A stretch of 64,000 nt of DNA from Thermanaeromonas toyohensis ToBE (GCF_900176005.1 NZ_LT838272.1:613587-677586), one strand, 5' to 3'; shown: positions 52,778 through 61,367, counted from the stretch's first letter. Notes: generated by a model from the sequence alone, not told the origin. Program-made: numbers and translations.

Positions 52778-52948
52778 ATGGCCGGGCCTATATCAGGGGC
52801 AGATAATGCACCCTTAAGTTTCCGATGCAGCCGCTGCGGGAATACTTTTTCTATAGAACCTAAAGGTGAAGCTATTTGCCCTGTTTGCGGTTTTAACTGT
52901 GGCGTAGGCGGATGTAAAATACTGGAATCCTCGGATGAAGGATACTAG
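52778..52948 (+). CDS. Small zinc-ribbon protein
   Basis: This 56-residue protein has CSRCG and CPVCG, a CxxC-x16-CxxC zinc ribbon, followed by CGVGGC. AAAAGGGGGAAAAGG precedes the ATG, and a strong terminator follows. It lies between pstB and the sigma-54 activator. I cannot name a function; such rubredoxin-like ribbons can be redox or adapter proteins. Confidence 0.75.
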   Translation: MAGPISGADNAPLSFRCSRCGNTFSIEPKGEAICPVCGFNCGVGGCKILESSDEGY

Positions 52949-52972
52949 CAAGTCGGGAAATTGTAGCGTAAA

Positions 52973-53004
52973 GCTGATCCCCAGGGATCAGCATTTATTT
53001 TTTC
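52973..53004 (+). terminator. Rho-independent terminator after the zinc-ribbon gene
   Basis: A perfect 8-bp stem GCTGATCC/GGATCAGC with loop CCAG is followed by ATTTATTTTTT. It ends the pst-side transcript ahead of the regulator gene. Confidence 0.92.
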
Positions 53005-53058
53005 TATGTCCCCATAACGTACAAATTTCGTTATAATTAAAAAGCAGGGGGTGTGGAT

Positions 53059-55152
53059 ATGTTAGTTAAGCAAGTTATGTATCGGGATCCCCAGGTCCTT
53101 ACTACGAGTAGTACTTTGGCTGATGCTGCAGCCATATATCTACGTGGAGAAGTCAATTGTGCCCCTATATTGGATGAAAAGGGCCAGGTGGTGGGTATTA
53201 TTACAGTAGCGGAACTCCTCAAGGCCCTCCAGGAAGGTAAGGATTTCACTACACCAGTAGTAGAAGTTATGGACCGGAATCTAGTAGGAATTCCAGAGGA
53301 TATCCCCTTCGAAGCAGTCTCTGATCTCCCTTTAGAACGCCTCCTGGTAATAAACCGGGAGCAAAAGCTTACAGGTATACTTACCAGGATTCGCCTCATA
53401 AGGCAAGTTTATCAGGCCCTGCAAGAGACAGAAAACCAATTGCGGGCTATTTTACAAGCAGCACCCAACGGGATATTAGCTACGGATAAAGTAGGGAAGA
53501 TAATTCATGTTAATGAAGCTGCAAGAAGGATCCTTGATTTAACCCAAGAAGAGATTTACGGACAGGCTATAGGAGATATACTTCCTAACTTTAACCCAGA
53601 AGAAGTTTTATTCCATGGTCACACAGTTGCTGGACGGCGGATAACTATACGTCATACTGTGGCTTTGCTTACTGCTAATCCTATTCTCCATCGTGGGGAA
53701 ATAGTGGGTGCGGTGATATCTCTCCAGGATATATCTGATCTGGAGGCTGCTTATAGTGAATTGGAGACGGTTAAGGCTTTGAATCAAGAGCTCACTAATA
53801 TTATTGAATCTTCTTACGATGCCATTATGGTAATAGATCAGCGAGGTAAGGTATTACGGGTCAATAGCAGTTATGAACGTATTTTTGGCATCTCCCCAAC
53901 TAAGATAATAGGACATCGCCTGACGGAAATAGAAGACTATTGTACCAAGGTTTGGCAGGATGTACTAGATGCTGTCCTTCAGGAAGGTCAGCCGGTAAGC
54001 CGTAAATTGAGGACACCGGCAGGGAAAGAAATACTATTAACTGGGAATCCAGTTGTTACTGATGAAGTAGGTATAAGGCGGGTAGTTATCAATATCAGGG
54101 ATATGACAGAGCTTACCCAGCTCCAGGCTGAACTTGAACAGAACCGTGAAGAGATGGCCAGATTATTCCAAGAAGTTAAGGAATTACGTGCGCGCCTGTT
54201 CAGCGAGGAAGGGGTAGTCTTTAAGGATGAACGTATGCAACGGGTGGTAGAACAGGCCTTGCTAGTAGCCAAGGTTGATTCTACTGTCCTTATCACAGGG
54301 GAATCCGGGGTGGGAAAGGAAGTTATTGCCAAGATTATACACAAAAACAGCCCGCGGGCTAAAGGACCTTTTATACAGGTTAACTGCGGAGCCATCCCGG
54401 AGACATTATTAGAATCTGAATTGTTTGGCTATGAGCCCGGGACTTTTACGGGCGCAAGCCGGGAAGGGAAAATAGGACTTTTGGAACTAGCTAATGGGGG
54501 AACTTTGCTGCTAGATGAAATAGGGGAACTGCCCCTTAACCTACAAGTTAAACTATTACGCGTATTACAAGACCAGCAGGTATTCCGCTTAGGGGGGCGA
54601 AAACCTATACAATTAGATGTGCGCATAATAGCTGCCACAAACCGGGATTTAAAAGAGATGGTTCAGGCCAAGACTTTTCGAGAAGATCTCTTTTATCGTT
54701 TAAATGTAGTACCCCTTGAGATACCTCCTTTACGCGAGCGCCGAGGAGATATCGTTCCCCTAGCTCACTTATTTCTAGAAAAGTTTAACCGGAAATACGG
54801 GTTTAAGAAAAAGCTCCATGAAGAAGTATTTTTAACCTTAGAGAATTATAGCTGGCCGGGAAACGTACGAGAGCTAGAGAACCTTATTGAAAGGTTAGTG
54901 GTTACTACCCAAGAAAATATAATTACGTGTAAACATTTGCCTCCCCATATATGTGACAGCCAGGGAGGTACCGGGGCGTTACATTTTAATGTTCGAGATG
55001 TTATACCTTTAAAAGATGCGACAGAGATGGTGGAGAAAGCTTTAATCAGCCGCGCCTTGGAACGGTACGGTAGTTTGCGCCGGGCGGGGAGTCAATTAGG
55101 GGTAACCCATTCTACTCTTTTACGTAAAGCCCGCCAATATGGCCTGCTTTAA
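53059..55152 (+). CDS. Sigma-54-dependent transcriptional activator with CBS and PAS sensor domains
   Basis: This 697-residue protein has a CBS pair at about residues 1-120 (VKQVMYRDPQVLTTSSTLADAAAIYL), PAS domains at about 125-235 and 245-355, and the AAA+ domain at about 385-610 with Walker A GESGVGKE (414-421), the sigma-54 contact loop GTFTGA (461-466, a variant of GAFTGA) and Walker B GGTLLLDEIGEL. A Fis-type helix-turn-helix ends the protein. CBS domains suggest sensing of an adenosyl ligand such as SAM or AMP. It lies upstream of three dyads and a -24/-12 promoter of the methyltransferase operon, its evident target. Confidence 0.94.
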   Translation: MLVKQVMYRDPQVLTTSSTLADAAAIYLRGEVNCAPILDEKGQVVGIITVAELLKALQEGKDFTTPVVEVMDRNLVGIPEDIPFEAVSDLPLERLLVINREQKLTGILTRIRLIRQVYQALQETENQLRAILQAAPNGILATDKVGKIIHVNEAARRILDLTQEEIYGQAIGDILPNFNPEEVLFHGHTVAGRRITIRHTVALLTANPILHRGEIVGAVISLQDISDLEAAYSELETVKALNQELTNIIESSYDAIMVIDQRGKVLRVNSSYERIFGISPTKIIGHRLTEIEDYCTKVWQDVLDAVLQEGQPVSRKLRTPAGKEILLTGNPVVTDEVGIRRVVINIRDMTELTQLQAELEQNREEMARLFQEVKELRARLFSEEGVVFKDERMQRVVEQALLVAKVDSTVLITGESGVGKEVIAKIIHKNSPRAKGPFIQVNCGAIPETLLESELFGYEPGTFTGASREGKIGLLELANGGTLLLDEIGELPLNLQVKLLRVLQDQQVFRLGGRKPIQLDVRIIAATNRDLKEMVQAKTFREDLFYRLNVVPLEIPPLRERRGDIVPLAHLFLEKFNRKYGFKKKLHEEVFLTLENYSWPGNVRELENLIERLVVTTQENIITCKHLPPHICDSQGGTGALHFNVRDVIPLKDATEMVEKALISRALERYGSLRRAGSQLGVTHSTLLRKARQYGLL

Positions 55153-55168
55153 GTCTTTCTGGTATCCC

Positions 55169-55259
55169 GGTACGTTTTTATACCAGGCGGTGCAGAAATG
55201 TACCGCTTTTTTATTGAATTGCAGAAGTATAAGCCCGAAAGGTGGTACACTTTTGTACC
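55169..55259 (+). promoter_or_regulatory. Three upstream activator dyads, consensus GGTRCA-N4-TGTACC
   Basis: Three 16-bp dyads occur: 55169-55184 (GGTACG-TTTT-TATACC), 55189-55204 (GGTGCA-GAAA-TGTACC) and 55244-55259 (GGTACA-CTTT-TGTACC, a perfect palindrome of 18 bp with flanks). The first two centres are 20 bp apart, two helical turns. The last centre is 52 bp before the -24 element. This is the layout of enhancer sites for the adjacent sigma-54 activator. Confidence 0.8.
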
Positions 55260-55302
55260 AAAGCTTCAGCCGAAAAGCTTGGAAACTCGATTTTCCTAGG
55301 TG

Positions 55303-55318
55303 TGGCATGTTTTTTGCT
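55303..55318 (+). promoter_or_regulatory. Sigma-54 (-24/-12) promoter of the methyltransferase operon
   Basis: TGGCATGTTTTTTGCT matches TGGCAYRNNNNTTGCW at every fixed position, with the GG and GC correctly 10 bases apart. It lies about 87 bases before the first methyltransferase gene. Confidence 0.88.
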
Positions 55319-55404
55319 TTATATAAATAAAAGGCAGTATACTTTAAAGGATTAAAACTTGAAGGGGGAACCGATCGAAAAATTTTTTAGGAGGTGGCCT
55401 GGGT

Positions 55405-56457
55405 TTGGAACTCAAACCTATTAACGCCAAGGTGGGTTTTTATCCCAGCTGGTGGTATAAGAATTACGGTATTTCTTATAACAAGCAGTATTACCATGAC
55501 CCCGACTATCGGGTGGATGCCTTTCAAAAGCAACAAAAAATCCTTTATGAGAGGTTCGGCGATGTAGGTCTAGGTAAGCCTGACCCCCAGCCGGAACCTT
55601 TTGTGGACTACGGGATGGTATTGCTACCGGCAGTATTTGGGTGCGAGATCAAGTTCTTTGATGATGCTATCCCCTGGGCTATGCCGCTCAATCTCTCGGA
55701 AAAAGAGATTTTTGAACTTAAGGTTCCGGATATCCTTAATACCTATCCCATGACTGATATAATCAAGCAGATGGATTATTTGGAGAATAAGTATGGGCGA
55801 GTTACAGGTAGTATCAATACTACTGGGGTATTAAACCTAGGCTTAAAGATCCGAGGAGACCAACTTTATCTTGATTTTTATGAGAATCCCGACCTGGTTC
55901 ACCATCTATTTAATATTTGTACCGAGGCTATAATACAGCTAGCCCAATATGTAAAGAGCCGGACTGGGATGCTGGCCCCGGCCGTAACTCCCATGGCACC
56001 GCCAGAAATGTATGTGTTACCTGACTGTACCGTAGTACAGATTTCCCGGGAGGTTTTTGAAGAATTCGTGTTACCTTACGAAAACAGGCTATCGGCGGTC
56101 TTACGTCCCTTTGGTATTCACCACTGCGGGAAAGCTGACCATATGCTGGAGGGATATGCTAAAGTACAGAACCTGGAATTTCTCGAAGTAGGGCCGATGA
56201 CCAACCTAAAAAGACTACGGGAACTCATGCCTAACATACATGTAAACGCCCGTATAGATCCCGTGCGCATGCTAAACTGCACCTCAGAAGAGATCGCGGA
56301 AGACGTAAAACGCATTATAGATACCGGGGCTCCTTATGATAAGCTCTCCATCGACGCTGTGGGCTGCGATTATGGTACGCCTGATGAAAATGTGCGGGCC
56401 ATGCTTAAGACGGCGCGGGATTATTCTCTGGAGCGTATGGCTGCCTTGCAACAATAA
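55405..56457 (+). CDS. UroD-family corrinoid methyltransferase, MtvB-like (methyltransferase I)
   Basis: This 350-residue protein of the uroporphyrinogen-decarboxylase/MtaA superfamily has the zinc motif His239-x-Cys241 (GIHHCGKAD) and a downstream cysteine in DAVGCDYG, as in enzymes that activate methyl groups. The following genes encode a corrinoid protein and a methyltetrahydrofolate methyltransferase, matching the MtvB-MtvC-MtvA vanillate O-demethylase layout known from Moorella. It would move a methyl group from a methoxylated or other donor to the corrinoid. The start is TTG with AGGAGG nine bases upstream. Confidence 0.85.
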   Translation: MELKPINAKVGFYPSWWYKNYGISYNKQYYHDPDYRVDAFQKQQKILYERFGDVGLGKPDPQPEPFVDYGMVLLPAVFGCEIKFFDDAIPWAMPLNLSEKEIFELKVPDILNTYPMTDIIKQMDYLENKYGRVTGSINTTGVLNLGLKIRGDQLYLDFYENPDLVHHLFNICTEAIIQLAQYVKSRTGMLAPAVTPMAPPEMYVLPDCTVVQISREVFEEFVLPYENRLSAVLRPFGIHHCGKADHMLEGYAKVQNLEFLEVGPMTNLKRLRELMPNIHVNARIDPVRMLNCTSEEIAEDVKRIIDTGAPYDKLSIDAVGCDYGTPDENVRAMLKTARDYSLERMAALQQ

Positions 56458-56494
56458 GGAAAGTTTTTCCTAAAATTTAAGGGAGGTATGGAAA

Positions 56495-57133
56495 TTGGCT
56501 ATTTTAGAGGAAATCAAAAATGCTATCATCACGTATAAGCCACCGCTAGTCAAACAATATTGCCAGCAGGCCCTTGAACAAGGGTATAAGCCTGAAGAGA
56601 TATTAGAGCAGGGCCTTATAGCAGGCATGAACGTGATAGGAGAAAAATTTAAGCGCAATGAGATTTTTGTGCCTGAGGTTCTTATAGCGGCCAAGGCTAC
56701 CCATGCAGGGTTGGATGTTTTAAAGCCCTTGCTCTCAGCCTCTCAAACTAATACCCGAGGAAAGGTAGTAATTGGGACGGTGAAGGATGACTACCATGAC
56801 ATTGGTAAAAACCTGGTGGCTATGATGCTAGAAGGGGCAGGCTTTAAAGTCATCGACCTGGGCATGGATGTGGCGCCGGAGAAATTTATAGCTGCGGCCA
56901 AAGAGCATGAAGCAGATATAGTGGCTATGTCTTGCTTGATAACTTCTACCCTAAACTGGGTAGAGGCCACCATAAAAGCTTTCCAGGAAGCAGGCTTGAG
57001 GGATAAGGTAAAGATTATGGTGGGTGGTGGCGCAGTTCTGGAGGATTATGCCAGGGAAATCGGCGCTGACGGTTACGGCAAAAATGCCAGCGAAGCAGTT
57101 GATGTAGCTAAATCTTTGCTGAAGGTGAGCTAA
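56495..57133 (+). CDS. Corrinoid protein, MtvC-like
   Basis: This 212-residue protein has an N-terminal helical cap (residues 1-88: LVKQYCQQALEQGYKPEEILEQGLIAGMNVIGEKF) and a cobalamin-binding Rossmann domain with the base-off DxHxxG motif Asp99-Tyr-His101-Asp-Ile-Gly104, then GLDVAPE-like LGMDVAPEKF and MVGGGAV. It carries the methyl group between the two methyltransferases. The start is TTG, 37 bases after the previous gene. Confidence 0.94.
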   Translation: MAILEEIKNAIITYKPPLVKQYCQQALEQGYKPEEILEQGLIAGMNVIGEKFKRNEIFVPEVLIAAKATHAGLDVLKPLLSASQTNTRGKVVIGTVKDDYHDIGKNLVAMMLEGAGFKVIDLGMDVAPEKFIAAAKEHEADIVAMSCLITSTLNWVEATIKAFQEAGLRDKVKIMVGGGAVLEDYAREIGADGYGKNASEAVDVAKSLLKVS

Positions 57134-57134
57134 C

Positions 57135-57986
57135 ATGGCTGTGATCCTTTCGCGCGGAGAAAAACAAGTGAAAATAGAGATTGGTGCACCCACGGTAATA
57201 ATAGGCGAGCGTATAAACCCTACCGGTCGCAAAAAGATGATCGAAGCACTAAGGGAGCGAAACTTTGAGTTAATAAAGGAGGAAGCCTTAAACCAGGTAA
57301 AGGCTGGGGCCGATGTATTAGATGTAAATGTGGGGGCTGCGGGAATAGATGAAGAAAAGATGCTTCCCGAAGTAGTACGTGTGGTAATGGAGGTAGTAGA
57401 TGTTCCGCTATGCCTAGATTCTGGTAAACCCGAAGCCCTGGCCGCTGCCTTAAAAGTTTACCAGGGGCGAGCTTTAGTTAACTCAGTTACCGGGGAAGAA
57501 ACCTCCCTCAATAAAGTCCTACCAGTAGTTAAGGAGTACGGCGCTGCCGTTGTAGGCCTTTGCATGGATGAAAAGGGCATCCCCCCAGATGCAGCTAGCC
57601 GGCTGGCTGTGGCAGAGCGGATAATGGAAAAAGCAGTATCCTATGGGCTGGGAGAAAATGATGTAGTTATTGATTGCGTGGCCATGACAGTGGGCGCTGA
57701 CCAGAAGGCAGCTCTTGTTACCTTAGAAGCCATGCGCCTAGTAGCCGAAAAGCTAAAAGTAAATCTTATTTTAGGGGCGAGCAATGTATCCCATGGCCTG
57801 CCGGACAGAAAGTCCATAAACTTAGCCTTTTTTGCCCAGGCGGTTGCTGCGGGAGCTACTGCCCTCATTGTGGACCCCACGGTACCTGGGGTGCGGCGGA
57901 CCATCCGGGCTGCAGATCTTCTGGCTGGGCGGGATGAATGGGCTATGCGGTATCTGGAAGATTACCGTTCTTTCCCTGAGGGTTAA
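57135..57986 (+). CDS. Methyltetrahydrofolate:corrinoid methyltransferase, MtvA/AcsE-like
   Basis: This 283-residue pterin-binding TIM barrel has IIGERINPTGRKKMIEAL, GADVLDVNVGAAGIDE, LCLDSGKPEAL, NSVTGEE, IDCVAMTVGAD and LGASNVSHGLPDR, the pattern of AcsE and MtvA. It passes the methyl group to tetrahydrofolate, feeding the Wood-Ljungdahl route. It starts one base after the corrinoid gene's stop. Confidence 0.92.
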   Translation: MAVILSRGEKQVKIEIGAPTVIIGERINPTGRKKMIEALRERNFELIKEEALNQVKAGADVLDVNVGAAGIDEEKMLPEVVRVVMEVVDVPLCLDSGKPEALAAALKVYQGRALVNSVTGEETSLNKVLPVVKEYGAAVVGLCMDEKGIPPDAASRLAVAERIMEKAVSYGLGENDVVIDCVAMTVGADQKAALVTLEAMRLVAEKLKVNLILGASNVSHGLPDRKSINLAFFAQAVAAGATALIVDPTVPGVRRTIRAADLLAGRDEWAMRYLEDYRSFPEG

Positions 57987-58115
57987 TTTGGCGCCTATTA
58001 AACTTAAAAAGTAAGCATTCCTGTAATGATTTAGGATAGCCGTTGCCAATAAGAAAGCCTCCTGGTAGAAAGGAATTGAACGACAAAACCTCAGATACCA
58101 GGAGGCGAGCAAGCG

Positions 58116-59396
58116 ATGCAAAAGGCCGAAAAGAAAGCCTTAGTTTATGGCAACGTGCTGATCGTGGGAGTGGATGTAGCTAAGAAAAACCATTACGCCC
58201 GGATATATAACAGCATGGGTATCGACGTAGTAAAACCGTTCTACTTTCATAATAGCAGAGAAGGTTTCTGCCGTCTACTAGGGAAAATAAGCGAAGCCAA
58301 GGAGAAAGAGAAGGCGGAACGTATCATTATAGGCATGGAACCCACAGGACACTACTGGAAACCTCTAGCCTATTTCCTAAAAGAGGCAGGTTACACTGTA
58401 GTAATTGTAAATCCTTATCACGTTAAAAACAGCAAAGAGATGGAAGACAATAGCCAAGACAAGAACGACCGCAAGGATGCAGGCCTTATAGCCCAACTGG
58501 TAAAAGAGGGCAAATTCTTGCACTGCATTTTACCGGAAGGGATATATGCAGAACTGAGGACCCTTTATATTACCCGGCAGCAGGAACACAAAAAACTTAA
58601 CGCTGCCCTCTGCCAGCTTAAAGCCATAGTAGATGAATATTTTCCCGAGCTAATGGAAGTATTTAAGAGTCTTTTAGGCAAGGCAGCCCAGTGGGTCTTA
58701 AGGAACTGTCCCTTTCCTAAGGACATATTAAGCCTAAAGTTAGAAGAACTAGAAGAAGGGCTAAAACAAGCCTCGAACAGTAGAGTAGGGATAAAGAGGG
58801 CTCTTGCTCTAAGGCAAGCAGCAGAAAAGAGCATAGGTGTTAAAGAAGGGCTAGAAGGGGCTAAAGTCAAACTTCAAGCCTGCTTGGAAGAAATCGAGTT
58901 TTACCAAGGTCAAATAAGGAAGACAGAGGAAGCCATGGGGCGATACCTAGAGGAGACAGGTTTAGCGAATTATCTTTTAAGCATTCCTGGGGTAGGGGTA
59001 GTAACAGCGGCAGGCTTTTTAGGGGAGATAGGTGACCCAGCGAAATACCAGCACTGGAGACAGATACGGAAACTAGCTGGTTATAACCTAACGGCCCAGA
59101 AATCGGGGAAGAAACAGAAGGCCAAGACCACCATATCCAAGAGGGGTCGGCCGGGGCTAAGGAATCTACTTTACCAGGTGAGCCTTATTCTAGTGGCTAA
59201 GAACAAAGAATTTAAAGCGCTATATCATTATTTCTTAAAGAGGCCGGAAAATCCTTTAACGAGGAAGCAGGCTCTAGTAGCTGTGGCTTTAAAGCTAGTG
59301 CGGGTGATGTTTACCCTTATTACCCAGAAGAAGGAATATGATGCCAGCAAAGTATTAGGGAAATACCGGGAAGAACAACTAAAGAAAGTAGCTTAA
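58116..59396 (+). CDS. IS110-family transposase (DEDD type)
   Basis: This 426-residue protein has an N-terminal RuvC-like DEDD domain (GVDVAKKNHYARI, IIGMEPTGHYWKPLAYFL, NPYHVKNSKEMEDNSQDKNDRKDAGLIAQLV) and a C-terminal Transposase_20 domain (LLSIPGVGVVTAAGFLGEIGDPAKYQ, KLAGYNLTAQKSGKKQKAKTTISKRGRPGLRNLLYQ) with the conserved serine region. The frame is intact, so the element may be active. Confidence 0.96.
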   Translation: MQKAEKKALVYGNVLIVGVDVAKKNHYARIYNSMGIDVVKPFYFHNSREGFCRLLGKISEAKEKEKAERIIIGMEPTGHYWKPLAYFLKEAGYTVVIVNPYHVKNSKEMEDNSQDKNDRKDAGLIAQLVKEGKFLHCILPEGIYAELRTLYITRQQEHKKLNAALCQLKAIVDEYFPELMEVFKSLLGKAAQWVLRNCPFPKDILSLKLEELEEGLKQASNSRVGIKRALALRQAAEKSIGVKEGLEGAKVKLQACLEEIEFYQGQIRKTEEAMGRYLEETGLANYLLSIPGVGVVTAAGFLGEIGDPAKYQHWRQIRKLAGYNLTAQKSGKKQKAKTTISKRGRPGLRNLLYQVSLILVAKNKEFKALYHYFLKRPENPLTRKQALVAVALKLVRVMFTLITQKKEYDASKVLGKYREEQLKKVA

Positions 59397-59406
59397 AGAG
59401 CTAGGG

Positions 59407-59582
59407 AGGTTTTGGGTGGGGGAAGCCAAATCCCTCCATAAGGGCATAGACCCTGTAATTAAGTAAAGGCAGGCCCCACCCGCCCCCTTAAGGCAGGACG
59501 AAGGAATGAAAGGGCAAGACCCTGCGAGAAATGATAGGGTAGCCTGGGGGCGAATTTTAAGGTGAGGGTCCACCCAAAACCT
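59407..59582. ncRNA. Candidate bridge-type structured RNA at the right end of the IS110 element
   Basis: A perfect 13-bp inverted repeat (AGGTTTTGGGTGG at 59407-59419 and CCACCCAAAACCT at 59570-59582) closes a 176-base non-coding, GC-rich segment with further stems. IS110-family elements encode a bridge RNA in a non-coding end. Which end carries it here, and on which strand, cannot be decided by eye. Confidence 0.4.
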
Positions 59583-59629
59583 TAGGATAAAAAATACTCA
59601 AAAATACCCATGGTAATTTTTAACCCTTC

Positions 59630-59684
59630 TCTCTCGTTTCTTAGATGGAGGATGAAAAACTTGAAAATCTAAGAGAGCGAGAGA
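59630..59684. repeat. Long inverted repeat before the symporter gene
   Basis: TCTCTCGTTTCTTAGAT at 59630-59646 pairs with ATCTAAGAGAGCGAGAGA at 59667-59684, giving an 8-bp and a 7-bp stem with a small internal loop. It ends 45 bases before the symporter start and could be an operator or leader hairpin. No T run follows. Confidence 0.6.
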
Positions 59685-59729
59685 TAGAGGGAGATTTAAG
59701 CAAAAAATTGAGATAGGAGGGTTAGAACT

Positions 59730-61367
59730 TTGAACAGCTATGCCCTGTGGATCTTAATTATGGCCCTCATATATACCGCTGTCCTCATTATAAGCGGAAA
59801 TGTGGCTAGAAAGCGGGCGGCTAGTGGCGAGGGCTTCTGGGTGGGCGGCCGGCAATTTAAGCCCTGGATGGTGGCGGTATGCATCACCGGGCTTTTCTCC
59901 GGCTCCACCTATATAGCTGTGCTAGAGCTTTCTTACCTTAAAGGCATCTCGGCTGGCTGGTACGGTGTGGCCGAATTGCTTCACGTTCTCATCATCGCTT
60001 TGTTCCTACTAGTACCTCTCCGGAAGATGGCCATGGTTACGGTATCAGGCCTCATAGGCGATCATTTTGGTCGTCTAGCCAAAGGGATAGCGGGGATTAT
60101 TACTGCTTTTACCTTTCCTATGTGGTCCACGGCTAATGCCATTGCCTTTGCTTCTGCCTTGACAGCCTTTACTAGCTTGCCTCTTCCAGTGACTGTGGCC
60201 TTTTCTGCTATCCTCCTACTTATATACTTGCAGGCAGGAGGTATGTGGTCTATAGTATTCACCCAAACGGCTAATAACATAGCTTTTACTCTAATGTTTA
60301 TAATTGGATTAATAGCCTTCTTTATTAAACCAGGATGGGCAGGAATAATCCAACTTGCTACCACTAAACCTGAGATGTTTAGCTTAACAGGGGTGGGTCT
60401 CCAGACTATCCTCGCCTGGTTTGGCACATTTTTAATTAATACTGTTGTAGCTCAAGCTGCCTTCCAGATGGCCCTTTCTTGCCGGACACCCGAAGAAGGG
60501 CGGCGTGGGCTTTTTTGGGCTGTAGGTTTTAACGTAATTTTTATCATCTTAGGTATCCTCTTTGGGCTGGCGGCAGCCGTCGTTAACCCCGGAGGCACCC
60601 GGGGTCTCATAGCCTTGCCCCAGTACCTAGGACAGGTTTTACCCGCTCCCCTGGTAGGTATTTTCTTCATGGGCATCTGGGCCTGCGCTCTAGGGTGGGG
60701 AGCTCCTTGCCAGTTCAGCGGCGCAACTAGTCTAGGTCGAGATGTGACTTCAGCTATAAATCCGGCCATTTCAGATAAACAGATGGTACTATATACCAAG
60801 CTTTCCCTGGTACTGCTTACTTGCCTGATGATCATTTTTGGCTCTTTACGCGGGGAACAGGCAGCATGGTGGAATGTACTAGCTTGGACAGCTAGGAACG
60901 GGGCTACCTTCGCTCCAGCTGTGGCCGCCCTTTTATGGCCTTTGGCTACTCGCCGGGCCGCGGTGGTAGCTATGATAACCGGATTTTTAAGCGGTATTTG
61001 TTGGTACCACCTAGGCCACTGGGATCCGGTCAAATTTTACCTTAATGTACACCCGGTATGGGTGGGTATGAGCTTTAATGTAGGTACCCTGCTATTGGTG
61101 ACCCTTATAGAAAAGGCCGGGCAATACACCTTTATCCAGGAAGCAAGCCCTGTGCGTAGGACTACCGGGTATTTCGCTTTGGGCGCCATTATAGTCTTAG
61201 CCTTTATCCTTGTAAGCCAGTTTGCCTGGCTTCATAGCAAGGGCCTTTCAGGCATGGTATTTTTCTTAATTATTATAGGCTTCTATGTGGCAGCTATAAC
61301 CTTGCTCCAGCCCAAAGATGTACCGGCGCAGCGGGAGCCGGGCGGGGAAAAGCTGGCGGAAGCCTGA
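59730..61367 (+). CDS. Sodium:solute symporter family protein
   Basis: This 545-residue protein has about 13 hydrophobic spans, GEGFWVGGRQFKPWMVAVCITGLFSGSTYIAVLELSYLKGISAGWYG near the N-terminus, and NAIAFASALTAF, which fit the SSS family. The substrate is not predictable. It starts with TTG, eight bases after AGGAGGG, and lies 43 bases before the ferredoxin gene, so it may be in one operon with the redox genes. Confidence 0.88.
   Translation: MNSYALWILIMALIYTAVLIISGNVARKRAASGEGFWVGGRQFKPWMVAVCITGLFSGSTYIAVLELSYLKGISAGWYGVAELLHVLIIALFLLVPLRKMAMVTVSGLIGDHFGRLAKGIAGIITAFTFPMWSTANAIAFASALTAFTSLPLPVTVAFSAILLLIYLQAGGMWSIVFTQTANNIAFTLMFIIGLIAFFIKPGWAGIIQLATTKPEMFSLTGVGLQTILAWFGTFLINTVVAQAAFQMALSCRTPEEGRRGLFWAVGFNVIFIILGILFGLAAAVVNPGGTRGLIALPQYLGQVLPAPLVGIFFMGIWACALGWGAPCQFSGATSLGRDVTSAINPAISDKQMVLYTKLSLVLLTCLMIIFGSLRGEQAAWWNVLAWTARNGATFAPAVAALLWPLATRRAAVVAMITGFLSGICWYHLGHWDPVKFYLNVHPVWVGMSFNVGTLLLVTLIEKAGQYTFIQEASPVRRTTGYFALGAIIVLAFILVSQFAWLHSKGLSGMVFFLIIIGFYVAAITLLQPKDVPAQREPGGEKLAEA

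Larger units (their letters stand above)
58031..59589 (+). mobile_element. IS110-family insertion sequence
   Basis: The element is bounded here by an 8-bp direct repeat TTAGGATA (58031-58038 and 59582-59589), the kind of short core repeat expected at IS110 ends. It carries one transposase and two non-coding flanks: an 85-base left part with an 11-bp inverted repeat (GCCTCCTGGTA at 58057, complement ending 58106) and a 193-base right part with a 13-bp inverted repeat. Length of about 1.56 kb is normal. It lies just after the methyltransferase operon. Confidence 0.75.
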
